Positions 55,239-64,000 of a stretch of DNA of 64,000 bases are shown piece after piece; within the stretch, counting starts at the first letter, position 1; each line of letters begins with the position of its first letter. Location of the stretch: assembly GCA_002633005.1 (NCBI GenBank), contig NMRA01000145.1:217737-281736 (forward strand), given 5' to 3'. This stretch comes from Phoronis australis. Taxonomy: Eukaryota > Phoronida > Phoronidae. The position numbers and the translations under genes are program-made. Below the pieces are notes generated by a model. The model was given only the letters and a program-made list of their open reading frames with translations, did not search any database and was not told the DNA's origin.

Positions 55239-55936
55239 GCACCCAAACTGCTTACATCGTGTCGTGTGACTCCCTCGCCACACACCTGGCACCTTCTAAA
55301 TAGCTCCAACACTTTAGACAAGTCCACAATAAACTTATCAAAGTTTGGCTCACCGATCTGTTCACTGGACGACGAACTGTCCTCTTCACTGGGTGTCGAA
55401 CTGGGCCTGTAATCACTCCCACTACTCAATATCGCTGCAGGGCTGCTTAGAGGCTCTGGGCTGGAGAAAACAGCACAGGGCGAATCACTACTGGTTCCAG
55501 GAATTGCACGCTCTGGGGTACGTTCGGAGGCACGGGTGACAGTAGATGAAGTGCCTCCACTGGCTCCAGTCACTGTACTGGCCACAGCTCGCGAGGCTTC
55601 TCGCTTCAAAAACGCACTTCTCGGGGGTGGCGACGGGGCACTGCCGGGAATCAACACAGACGGAATGGCATCCTTCTTCAAGCGTTGTTTCGCGGGGACC
55701 TTCATCAGTTCAGCGTACAAATCCCTTTCGTAATCGGACGGCAGAAAGTGCTTGCCACACACACGGTAATTCTCCACTGCTTTGTACGTTGCGTGGACGG
55801 GTAACGCTGCGTTCTTCACACGAACGAGCCAAGTACGGCGAAGTGTGTCATCCATCGGAAAGCGATGCAAAGGTACTCCCAAAGCGCGCGTGAGCCGATA
55901 ATTAGTACATTCCGGTACGCAGCAACAGTGTGGCAT
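54929..55936 (-). CDS. Transposon-borne THAP-domain protein, C-terminally truncated, 335 residues
   Basis: THAP domains are DNA-binding C2CH zinc fingers found in P-element-like transposases and derived host proteins. Here residues 1-95 hold the pattern: CCVPEC, then HRFPMDDTLRRTW, then YRVCGKHFLPSDY, ending in the AVPTIF-like box DAIPSVL. A Ser/Pro/Thr linker (about 100-195) follows, then FRRCQVCGEGVTRHD and VTGHSGKWDSC, a Cys-pair block typical of long THAP transposon proteins, and GMPEVHLTM. In family members the transposase-like part begins beyond this point, but here the frame instead runs through the antisense of the cysteine-domain ORF and into the left part of the element. About residues 255-335 are therefore probably fortuitous. 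The start lies about 115 bases inside the right inverted repeat. Confidence 0.85.
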   Translation of the reverse strand: MPHCCCVPECTNYRLTRALGVPLHRFPMDDTLRRTWLVRVKNAALPVHATYKAVENYRVCGKHFLPSDYERDLYAELMKVPAKQRLKKDAIPSVLIPGSAPSPPPRSAFLKREASRAVASTVTGASGGTSSTVTRASERTPERAIPGTSSDSPCAVFSSPEPLSSPAAILSSGSDYRPSSTPSEEDSSSSSEQIGEPNFDKFIVDLSKVLELFRRCQVCGEGVTRHDVSSLGAQVTIQWECVTGHSGKWDSCSSVRGMPEVHLTMSSSGLASSNSEQHKHSIEVGITTHTVHLHQDVSPRLSSVAASFLSTAACACAYSASLYSGSNMYPPTECP

Positions 55937-56049
55937 GTTGACTGACTAGTAAATGAAAGCAAACGGCGACGGAACTTAACACAACCGAGGTAGAACAATG
56001 ACTGACTCGGCAGCTCTCACAGTCAGACTATATGAAAAGAAATTGGCGC

Positions 56050-56204
56050 GAAATGCTTGCCTCCTAAAACGTCACTCCCGCAGTAGCGGACGAGTAATTA
56101 ATAAAATTACTTAAAGCTGTAATTAAGTGGAACATATGTCTAGGATAACCAACCAACCTTATTTTAGCTCAAAATGACATGGAAAAAGGTTGCCTTCGCC
56201 TTTA
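56050..56204 (-). repeat. Right terminal inverted repeat of the 1.7 kb transposon
   Basis: Reverse complement of 54507-54660 with scattered substitutions (for example CTACTGCGGGAG against CTATTCCGGAAG). Confidence 0.92.
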
Positions 56205-57777
56205 AATGGTGAAGCATGAACCACAGCGTCACGTCTTCGTAAATTCGCTGAGTCAATGGGAAGACCACTAGGATCTTTATTTGGAACAGGGGGTCCAAAC
56301 TCGCATGAGCAGGGTTTTGTCTCGGAGTTGGGTCAAACTTCAGAACAATCTCTCGCTATAATGTCGCCTGTTGTGTTTTGTAAGTTCAGCCATGCCCGTC
56401 TATGAAAGTTGTATTTTCGGACATCTGCCGTCGATAAACCCACCACCGCAACCACCACCACTACCACCACCACCGATAACGTATTTACAGCTCAAATAAC
56501 AATAAGATTGTCTTTAAAATATTTTTTGTTTCCCCTCATCCTGCACTCATTCTTCTTTTTCTTATTGAGGCTCCCTCATTTTTGTTGCAGAGATATCAGA
56601 AGCTCACTTGTTTTTCTCCTTATTTGTATATCTGGATGACCTTGAGCAAATCAGCAAAAAGATTCATTATTAAAGTAGGGCGTTTAAGCGTAAGTTTACA
56701 TAGACTGCAATTTAACTTCAAGGACAGATTAACCAATGTTATGTGCATTGTAAGTGGCGAAAACTGAGGATGACCGATGAATCCTAAGAAAATTAAAATG
56801 ATTGTTTTTAGACGTGGCGGCTACCTATTAGATATTGCGATAACTAGACACTGCTTGGTAAAGTTTATTTATAGCCGGGTTCTGGATATAAACAAGTTAT
56901 CATTAGCGCAAGTGTTAGTTCCTGACAATGAAACTATATACAAATATTTTTAAACGTTAATAACAGCACCGACCCAAAAGAGGAGGCTCTATTACCTACA
57001 GAGGGAGTACTGGTAGTAGTAAAATTTCGCCGCAAACGATTACTTTACACCGTTAAATTACGCCGCAAATAATTAATTTACGCTGCAAATGATTAATTTA
57101 CGAAGCAAATAATTAATTTACGCCACTAATAAGAATTAATTTACGAACGTAATTTTACGACGACACTTTCACGCTTTGGTGACGTTGCAAAACATGATTG
57201 TTGTGCATTGTTGTTTAGGACACACTAGCTGCCTCGTTTTAGTATCAATTTTATCAACGCAAACGTGAAAGCGCACGAGCTCCAAACATCATTGCAGAAT
57301 CGTTGTAGTTTGAATACAACACCTCTTTTTCAACTGCATAATGGCGACTCGTGCAATGACCAATGAGCTATCAACCACGTGACAATGGAATTGACGTCTA
57401 TATTTTGGAAAGTCGATCACGTGAGTTGACTAGCCTGTTAGGTGTCACTTCAGGGCTGCACATTTACTAGGAACAAGCACCAACGCAGTGTGTGCCCACG
57501 GATTTTAATGTGTTGCCGTTACCAAATGGATATCAACATGGAATTAAAATGAGTACTGTGATGAGGGAACCAATCTGTGCCCTTGTTGGGAGGCCGAGCC
57601 TTCGTTGCTAAGTTTCCGTACTTGACGTCATTTTTATGACTAACCATAAGCCATGCTATGATACAAATTTAGCTACTATATTGACTTTGCCGTTGCTGAT
57701 GGTTTATCTTCTTTCAACGACAGCGTGGTATCTGTTGGAGGCGTAAATGTAATTATCCATAGTGTTTGATGTTTCAG
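56205..57777. other. Upstream region of the TPR-TIR gene; tandem and simple repeats
   Basis: A CCA/ACC-rich simple repeat lies at 56438-56475 and a tandem repeat at 57022-57150. In plus sense TGATGTTTCAG at 57767-57777 is a good splice acceptor just before the ATG at 57785, so a 5' UTR exon and the promoter should lie in this interval, but I cannot place them. Confidence 0.5.
57022..57150. repeat. Tandem repeat, about 24-26-bp unit, five decayed copies
   Basis: The unit is close to TTTACGCCGCAAATAATTAA; variants carry GCTGC, GAAGC or GCCAC at the second block. Confidence 0.8.
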
Positions 57778-57784
57778 GAACACC

Positions 57785-59518
57785 ATGACTGAAAGAGAAG
57801 TTTTCAATAAACTTCGTAAAGATGGCATCAATTGCATTTTCACTTGCCGTTTCCTGCAGAACATGAACGATTCATTTGAGAAGAGTCTCCGACGCTTCTC
57901 AAGAGAAATAGAAAAAGATCCAATGGCTCGAAGACGCCCCGTGATGCTTTTGCTGGGATACTTAAATTTCAAAGTCACCAAGTACCCTGACGCCATAGAC
58001 TGGTTTAATCAGGTTCTTAAAGAAGATCCAAATAATTTGAATGCCTTACTTAGCTTAGTATTCATTTACGACATAATGAAAATAAATAGAAACTCCGAAG
58101 AACAAGAAATAAAAATCGATGACATTCTTGTCAACGAGTCTTTGGTGGAAACGTCCAAAGCATGCGCCAAATATGAACTCGCAGCCGTCTTGGCGACCGT
58201 TGATGCTCATCTGCAGACAGATGGCGTATCGACAGCTGAAAAACTTTTTCAGCAAGCATTGGAGTGCAATGAAGTTCCTGACATTGACCGAAAAGAATGG
58301 GAATTTGGTTATGCCTTCTTTTGCTTTAATGTTGATACCTACAATGGACACAAATCCTCTGAATATTTCGAAAAATCCATGGAGTATTTCTATCGGATTG
58401 TTAACTGGAATGAACCACCCGTGAACGAGAACAACTGGACCCGAAAACACGCAGAGAGATTAAATGACGTAGTTGCAAAAGCATGGTGTTTCATGGGTTC
58501 TCTTGTATCCAAACAGGGGCGGTTTCAAAAATACAAAAATCTTAAAGACGTGTTAGGACACAATTGTGCTGACGACCATTCGAGATTCACGTTGAAAGAT
58601 TGTATGGACCAAGCCAATGCCAGAGCGAAGGTTTCTAATGAAGCTTTCATTTGCAGAAGAGTCGGTTCCTCTTATTTATACATGGGGAACGTGAATGAAG
58701 CCGAAGAGTATGTGATGAAAGGTGTTCGACTGGATAAGGACAATGCCTATGGCCACATGTTGGTTGGAAGATTTAAGTTAGAGCAGTATAAAAGGTTTCA
58801 AAATAACTTCGAGCGCATCGACATCCTTGATGAGGCAATAAAAAACACGTCACTTGCCATAGAAATGGGTTTCACTGGGTGGAAATGTTATCTACAGCTT
58901 GCCAAAGCTCAATTCTTGAAAAGAGAATATATTCACGCCATTACAAATTGCAATTTGTCACTGTGTAACGGTGGAAAGTCGAAAAGTCAACTATTCAAAT
59001 TGTGGGCGGACATTCTTGAGAAAATGGGTGATCGGAAAAGTGCGAAGGAAATGAGGGAAAAGGCTCGTATGGTCGACGAAGGTAAAGATAATGACGAAGA
59101 AATGCGCTGTTTTGGTGCCATATACAATGACGATGATGTTGTCAAAGTTGCAAGTTTTGTAGACGTTTTAGAGAAAAATTTGCACCGACGATGCTATTTT
59201 CCCGAGCGGGACACGACGTGCGGTGATGACTTAGTAGAGGCTTGGGGGAAAATTGATAAGACATGCAATATCGTGCTTGTTTTCTGTGGTAATGGGGAGT
59301 TCGAATCATGTGCCAAAATCGCATTAAGCAGCATTATAACTAACAGGTGCAAAAGGCGAGAGGCCAGTTCAATAGTGCCTGTTTTACTACCGGGTTGCAA
59401 AGAAGCCCCCGACTTGTTAGCGGCTAATAAGCCCGTGGTGTATGATGGATCGGATGGGTTTGTGGAGGAGCTAAGAAAAAAATTGTCCCTGCGGCGAATT
59501 GCACTTAAGGAAACATAA
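57785..59518 (+). CDS. TTC22-like tetratricopeptide-repeat protein with C-terminal TIR-like domain, single coding exon, 577 residues
   Basis: The N-terminal 430 residues are helical repeats. The best are LLLGYLNFKVTKYPDAIDWF with QVLKEDPNNLNALLSL (about 58-93), RRVGSSYLYMGNVNEAEEYV with GVRLDKDNAYGHMLVG, and CYLQLAKAQFLKREYIHAIT. The order and the LLG...NLNA block resemble TTC22 and, more distantly, IFIT proteins. From about 440 the chain reads like a TIR domain: CFGAIYNDDD (box 1), LEKNLHRRCYFPERDTTCGD (box 2; the usual RDxxPG is RDTTCG at 475-480), IDKTCNIVLVF, then FESCAKIAL where Glu is usual after the Ser-Cys, and IVPVLLPG. The catalytic Glu of NAD-cleaving TIRs appears to be Ile512, so an adaptor role is more likely. 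An acceptor (TTTCAG at 57772-57777) lies just before CACCATGA, so only the 5' UTR is split. TIR assignment is by motif reading. Confidence 0.85.
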   Translation: MTEREVFNKLRKDGINCIFTCRFLQNMNDSFEKSLRRFSREIEKDPMARRRPVMLLLGYLNFKVTKYPDAIDWFNQVLKEDPNNLNALLSLVFIYDIMKINRNSEEQEIKIDDILVNESLVETSKACAKYELAAVLATVDAHLQTDGVSTAEKLFQQALECNEVPDIDRKEWEFGYAFFCFNVDTYNGHKSSEYFEKSMEYFYRIVNWNEPPVNENNWTRKHAERLNDVVAKAWCFMGSLVSKQGRFQKYKNLKDVLGHNCADDHSRFTLKDCMDQANARAKVSNEAFICRRVGSSYLYMGNVNEAEEYVMKGVRLDKDNAYGHMLVGRFKLEQYKRFQNNFERIDILDEAIKNTSLAIEMGFTGWKCYLQLAKAQFLKREYIHAITNCNLSLCNGGKSKSQLFKLWADILEKMGDRKSAKEMREKARMVDEGKDNDEEMRCFGAIYNDDDVVKVASFVDVLEKNLHRRCYFPERDTTCGDDLVEAWGKIDKTCNIVLVFCGNGEFESCAKIALSSIITNRCKRREASSIVPVLLPGCKEAPDLLAANKPVVYDGSDGFVEELRKKLSLRRIALKET

Positions 59519-60339
59519 TCGGCGAGAAAAGTGCATGCAAGGATCATCCTCAGCGCGTCCGTAGTATAACGTTATGCTGGAGTAGCTAAGACCCCCCCCC
59601 GATAAATGGCAATGAGGATATTTCAAGCGTATTTAACTGGTCTATTTACCGATTTTGATTTCAGCGAATGTTTGACAGACATCGGTGAGAATCAGTGCTT
59701 TTTACAAACTCACAAAAACAACGGATTTATTGTTTTATTGATGTGGTCAAAACTAATATCTTCAATGCTAAATTTGTTTTGTTCCGGTAAACTGTTTTAT
59801 GCACTCAGGCTTTAATTTGATAATTGTTGTCTTGTATTCAGGTGCTTGTTGTCATACGTGTATGTGTTGCTAGGTAAGTGTAGCAAAGTTCATACAGTGT
59901 AAATTAAAACATGTGAAACTTTGATAATTATGCGTTTGTGGTAACCGTCATATATTGTGTTCATGGTGAAGAGGTTATACAAGAAAGCCGCTTATTTTGT
60001 TTGCTTGTGTTTATAAAGTTTTTGACCCAGCAATTGTATTTGATTGTCTTCGTCGGTTCCGCCAAGTAGGAGAACCAATGCGATGTCAATCTTTCTTTTG
60101 TTAGATATCACGACACAACGCCAGTTATCTTTCACGCTGAATGAATACGTTAATGTACATTAACTCAACACTTGTCAACAAACAAAAACCCATCGCAGCG
60201 CTGTGGCCAACTTTCACCATATTTCTTCCGCGGAAGAAGGATTCCACAGTAACTTTTCACAAGGAATGTTGTTGCAGTGGAGACATCGCTAACGCGATAA
60301 TTGCCCTGTACAACACAATGGGAGCTTAGGTCAACTTTA
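59519..60339. other. Downstream of the TPR-TIR gene; old repeat relic
   Basis: No gene. The stretch 59655-59790 (GATTTCAGCGAATGTTTGAC, AAAAACAACGGATTTATTGT) resembles 33160-33240 and, more weakly, 63650-63800, so it is part of an old dispersed repeat. Confidence 0.45.
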
Positions 60340-61110
60340 TGGGGGGCCCAGGGGGCCTGACCCCCCCTGGCTGCCGCAAAAAATAAAACAACAAGAGCGT
60401 AGGGAAATGTTGAGTTTATTAATTAACCCTGGTAATTAACATTATGCGGCGGAAAAAAGATTTAAATGTATGTAGTTTTAGTGTGTTTGGGGGGGAACTC
60501 AGATCCAATTTCAAGTGTCAAATTCGGAACACGGCTCAATCGCAACGAAACTATGGCTAAGTATAGGCTCTCCCGCGATTTCCAAAGCAATCGCGTCATT
60601 ATTGCTGACACAAAAACGGATTGGTCTTTTGGGCAATTGAAGACTATTTTAAATACAACAAATTTGTTACGAACTGATTGCACAGAACATAAAAAGTGTA
60701 ATAAGCATTACAAAAATAAGTAGGTTTCGCGAGCAAACACTGTGGACCATAAACAAGTAGGTCTCTTATCAAAAACATGATTGAAATAATGGTGGTGTAG
60801 TTGTAAAGCACGCGCGCTCTATCCGCCAGGTCGTGAGTGCGAGTCTGTGATCATTGCAGTTTTTCATGTTTGACACGTTCTCCGTTTTTTTGAATTTTCT
60901 TTGCCTTTTTTCTTGGATAATACTTCAGGAATCAAGGAAAATGCTTGATTTTTAGAGGAAAAAACAAAAAAAAAATCCTGGGCGGGAGAGGGGTTCGCCC
61001 CCCTCCAGACCTCCCCCCATTCGGTGCTATGTGCATCTAATCATGCTTTACACAAATGTTTTCAGACAAAATGTTGCCCCCCCCTTATGATATTCTAGAT
61101 CCCGCCACTG
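60340..61110 (+). mobile_element. Non-autonomous repeat element with tRNA-like core, copy C
   Basis: Starts inside the G run (GGGGGGCCCAGGGGGCC) and ends ATATTCTAGATCCCGCCACTG (approximately). Collinear with copies A and B but lacking the CGACTCCGTT block and the outer left end. Confidence 0.75.
60788..60852 (+). ncRNA. tRNA-like segment inside element copy C
   Basis: GGTGGTGTAGTTGTAAAGCA (A box like), CTATCCGCCAGGTCG, and GAGTGCGAGTCTG (decayed B box). Same spacing as copies A and B. Confidence 0.5.
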
Positions 61111-61239
61111 CAAGGGCGGACAGCGACACTGATTTTCCCCATTTGATACAGAAAAGCATTGTCCACCTGCAAGGTACCACTTAACGGCTTGGTTCCTAAT
61201 GAATGCATTGGCTATATCTTGCCTATTCATGCCACATGG

Positions 61240-61397
61240 NNNNNNNNNNNNNNNNNNNNNNNNNNNNNNNNNNNNNNNNNNNNNNNNNNNNNNNNNNNNN
61301 NNNNNNNNNNNNNNNNNNNNNNNNNNNNNNNNNNNNNNNNNNNNNNNNNNNNNNNNNNNNNNNNNNNNNNNNNNNNNNNNNNNNNNNNNNNNNNNNN
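61240..61397. other. Assembly gap (158 N)
   Basis: Run of N. Frames spanning it are artefacts. Confidence 0.99.
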
Positions 61398-64000
61398 TTC
61401 TGGAGCCCCAGCTTTCCCTTGATTTTAGTGAAATCATATCTAGAATTGTTGACTTGGACCTTTCTGTGGTGCTTGTCGTATGGTTACATCACGAGCCCAC
61501 ACCCCTCCATCCGATTGGTCGGTGACATTACTTTGATTGACACCTGGCGACTGGTTCATTACAGCTACTCTTTATTCTAACTATCAGTATTATTGTAACT
61601 ATTATTTCTATAATTGCTCCTGACATTGGACTTGCTTATGTTGTCACTGTTTGCCACTATGCAATGTTTTAGGTGAGTGTGCCAATGGCTGTTGCTCTGG
61701 CTAATATGAAACTACATCGAGGAAAGCCTCCGAACCACGATGAAATTTTTTGTTGTTGTGCCTGGAGCAGCTCATTGGTCCATCAACGGTAGTATTAAAG
61801 TGTTAATGATTTGATTAAAGAAATCTTGTGCTATCCTGCCCACCAGTGGGAAACGCACGAAACTGAACAGGCACGTCCTGGATCAAACTCTCCTCTTTTG
61901 CGGAGATACAAAATGCATTAAATGACTGGCCTATTTTTCAAAATGTCAGACACTCAATTGATTAAGAAGGGGAGAACAATACATTGGACATCCAACACTG
62001 ACAGTATCCCATTTGCTAATTTCTGGGTGTCAGCACTGCAACTCAAAGTGCAATAATACAAGTTTGCCTGGATCACAATGATGCAAGTGAAATGCGCAGA
62101 GAAATCTTAAGTCCATCGATAGATGTCCTTTGGTATACTGAGTTTAAAATCTACTGGGTATGAGGGGACGATGGGTGGATTTAAACCTGTTGATACCAGT
62201 TATTAATCACCCTTTGTCCATCTACGAAATTATAATCTTCGCATTTTTCACTTATTACTCGAATAACAAGCGAGAAATGCGAAAAGGGTAATATAATAAA
62301 TTAGATTTCCATGTAATGATGTCCTAAATATTTTGCCACATTTATCACTCATTGAGTAATCATTCCTCCAAATAAAAACGATTCCACGAACTTCTAGAGA
62401 GTCTATTTCTACTGATTCCTGAATTATGCAAGACACTTCAACGTTTAACACAAATTCTCACACACCATACTAACTCATTTGAACAAAGAGTAAGTTCGCC
62501 ATTTCCTTTTAAAAAGGATTTTCATTTCAATGTTATGTTTATTTCATTTCAGGTAAACCAGCTGCATCTATAAGCTTAAATAGGAAAATAGTGAACATCT
62601 GAGAGATAATGAAGAGCTCACTATGACGTGTACTACCCGCACACTATCCTTAAAATAACATCCAGGCATTACGGTCCATTATGTGTGCAAGTTGTCACAA
62701 AGCGACTTTAGTTCTTCCTGTAATTGTCGCCTTTACTGTCATAAGGTATCATTAATTTTAGGACTTAAAAGTCTTGAAATTAATTACTGTTTAATCGAGT
62801 AGAAAATAGTTTATTTTCATAGAATGTGGTCAGTTTCTTAGTATTACAACATACAACATACGCTAATGGCGTAATTATGGTTTGAAAATGTTGATTTCAA
62901 CACACGCCATCGGAAATTCCCACGGGCGCACTCGAGTATGCCGTTCACGTATAGATGGCGCTGATGTCAAACATAGTCAGAAGCCGCACGTGCGAATTTT
63001 GTTGTTTTAAGCTACGCTCAAAAATAATAAAAAGTTAGACATAGTGAACCTGACTATACATACATCACGAAGTCTATCCCATTCAAGAGTAATCTTAAAA
63101 ATCTTTCTTCGGTCATAAAATTGGCAGTACCTCTTTAATTCTAAACAGCAAAACGTTTCCATGTAGAATTTTATTTAGTAATTTGTAATGAAAGCACTAG
63201 CACTATGAAGCTGAATTCTTTCAAAAAAAGTACGCACAATATGTCATAAATCTTCAAAATCATAAACAATGGCAGGGCTTTCACGTTTACACGTATGTTT
63301 GTCAAGAAAGAAGATCAATGAATAAAGTACAACGGGACATTTTAAACACCCGTGTCTGGTGTGTCTGGTTGCATAAAACAGTCCCAAACAGTGATTCAAC
63401 TAAAATCGGGTTTTTGTGTATTGGTCTTACTTAATCCGGCTCCAAATTAGGAGCGTTTCGTGTAAAGGTTCCAATTTTAGTTTCAAGAATATTGATATCT
63501 CAACGTACAGTAAATTTTACTCTCCGTGTGCATCAAAGGTACATATTGACTCAGTAATGAACACTAAATAACATTAGAAAGTCCAATCAGTGTTTACACA
63601 AGTCTGTGTTAAATAGCAGAGTAGTTTCAGCGTAATAGTAAAGACACTGGCCTTGATTTTATGAATGTTTAATAGACCCCGGCGAAATTGGCTGTTTGTA
63701 ATAAAATCAAAAACGCACAACGGAAATAATTGTTTTAAAGCTCTAGTCAAGGATAATAACTTGAAGAAGTCTATCTTGTTCAACAACAATGCCAAAAATG
63801 TGTTTTTCTCCCGTAAACAAATATGTCACTTTAAGTTATTCACAGTCGATCGAATTGTCTAAGTGTGTTGCGTTTCCTTACTTTTCAGCCAAGCTTGTCC
63901 CGTGCATACACAATTGGGGATAAGTTTGATGAATTAATCTTCTTCCACCACCAATATCTTGTGACCTCACCAAGCCACCAAAAACAAGTGGTACATCTAT
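61398..64000. other. No gene recognised
   Basis: AT-rich sequence. A TTTTAG/GTGAGTGTG string at 61666-61680 contains a donor-like signal, but no flanking conserved peptide is seen. The region 63650-63860 resembles the old repeat at 33160-33320 (TTTTATGAATG..., GCTCTAGTCAAGGATAATAAC, AAGTCTATC). Nothing else stands out. Confidence 0.4.

Larger units (their letters stand above)
54507..56204. mobile_element. 1.7 kb DNA transposon with about 154-bp terminal inverted repeats, carrying ZCD-type and THAP ORFs
   Basis: The left end 54507-54660 (TAAAGGAGAAGGCAACCTTT onward to GGAGGCAAGCGTTT) and right end 56050-56204 are inverted repeats about 90 percent identical over their full length, both starting TAAAGG[A/C]GAAGGCAACC. 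Inside are a plus-strand ORF with a P2X7-type cysteine domain and a minus-strand THAP ORF, converging and overlapping. No complete transposase catalytic domain is present, so this looks like an internally deleted derivative. Flanks (GTGGTGC on the left, AATGGTG on the right) share TGGTG but not at the exact ends, so the target-site duplication is unresolved. Confidence 0.9.

Noticed and set aside
58055-58450. Open frames antisense to or out of frame with the TPR-TIR gene
   Set aside because: They are shadows of the strongly coding plus-strand frame.
61048-61580. Open frames spanning the second N run
   Set aside because: Same artefact; the readable part overlaps the end of repeat copy C.

Overview
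This is animal nuclear DNA. Genes are split by GT/AG introns, intergenic and intronic space is large and AT-rich, and many short transposon remnants are present. Near-identical blocks abut single-N joins, as expected when two diverged haplotypes of a very heterozygous animal are assembled side by side. Gene content (erlin, C-type lectin domain, orphan-like GPCR, TTC22-like/TIR protein, THAP and P2X7-type cysteine domains, LINE reverse transcriptase pieces) fits a marine invertebrate such as a lancelet, hemichordate or lophotrochozoan. I cannot name the species.

Layout. 1-2.4 kb: probable 3' end and long 3' UTR of a plus-strand gene. 2.7-8.9 kb: repeats, including a 0.8 kb element with a tRNA-like core and a 1.45 kb duplication. 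9.5-17.65 kb, minus: a complete nine-coding-exon erlin gene, 325 residues, with a 23-nt microexon and a tandem repeat that copies the exon 3 splice acceptor. 22.0-37.0 kb, minus: a ten-exon gene for a roughly 12-pass membrane protein of unknown function, with a LINE fragment and two copies of a 155-bp inverted-repeat element in its introns. 33-35 kb: LINE tail and more elements. 39.0-42.0 kb, minus: signal peptide plus most of a C-type lectin domain; its last exon is phase-compatible with exon 2 of the membrane-protein gene, so the two may be one locus with alternative 5' ends. 44.8-45.8 kb, plus: an intronless class A GPCR. 46-53.4 kb: dense repeats, tandem arrays and a clean 208-bp insertion with a 5-bp target-site duplication. 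54.5-56.2 kb: a 1.7 kb DNA transposon with about 154-bp terminal inverted repeats, carrying a P2X7-type cysteine domain ORF on one strand and a THAP-domain ORF on the other, overlapping tail to tail. 57.8-59.5 kb, plus: a single-coding-exon TPR protein (TTC22-like) with a C-terminal TIR-like domain. 60-64 kb: a third copy of the tRNA-bearing element, a gap, and unannotated sequence.

The most interesting objects are the P2X7-type/THAP transposon, the TTC22-like/TIR fusion, the lectin/12-pass membrane locus, and the copied splice acceptors in erlin. The genes do not form an operon or an obvious shared pathway.
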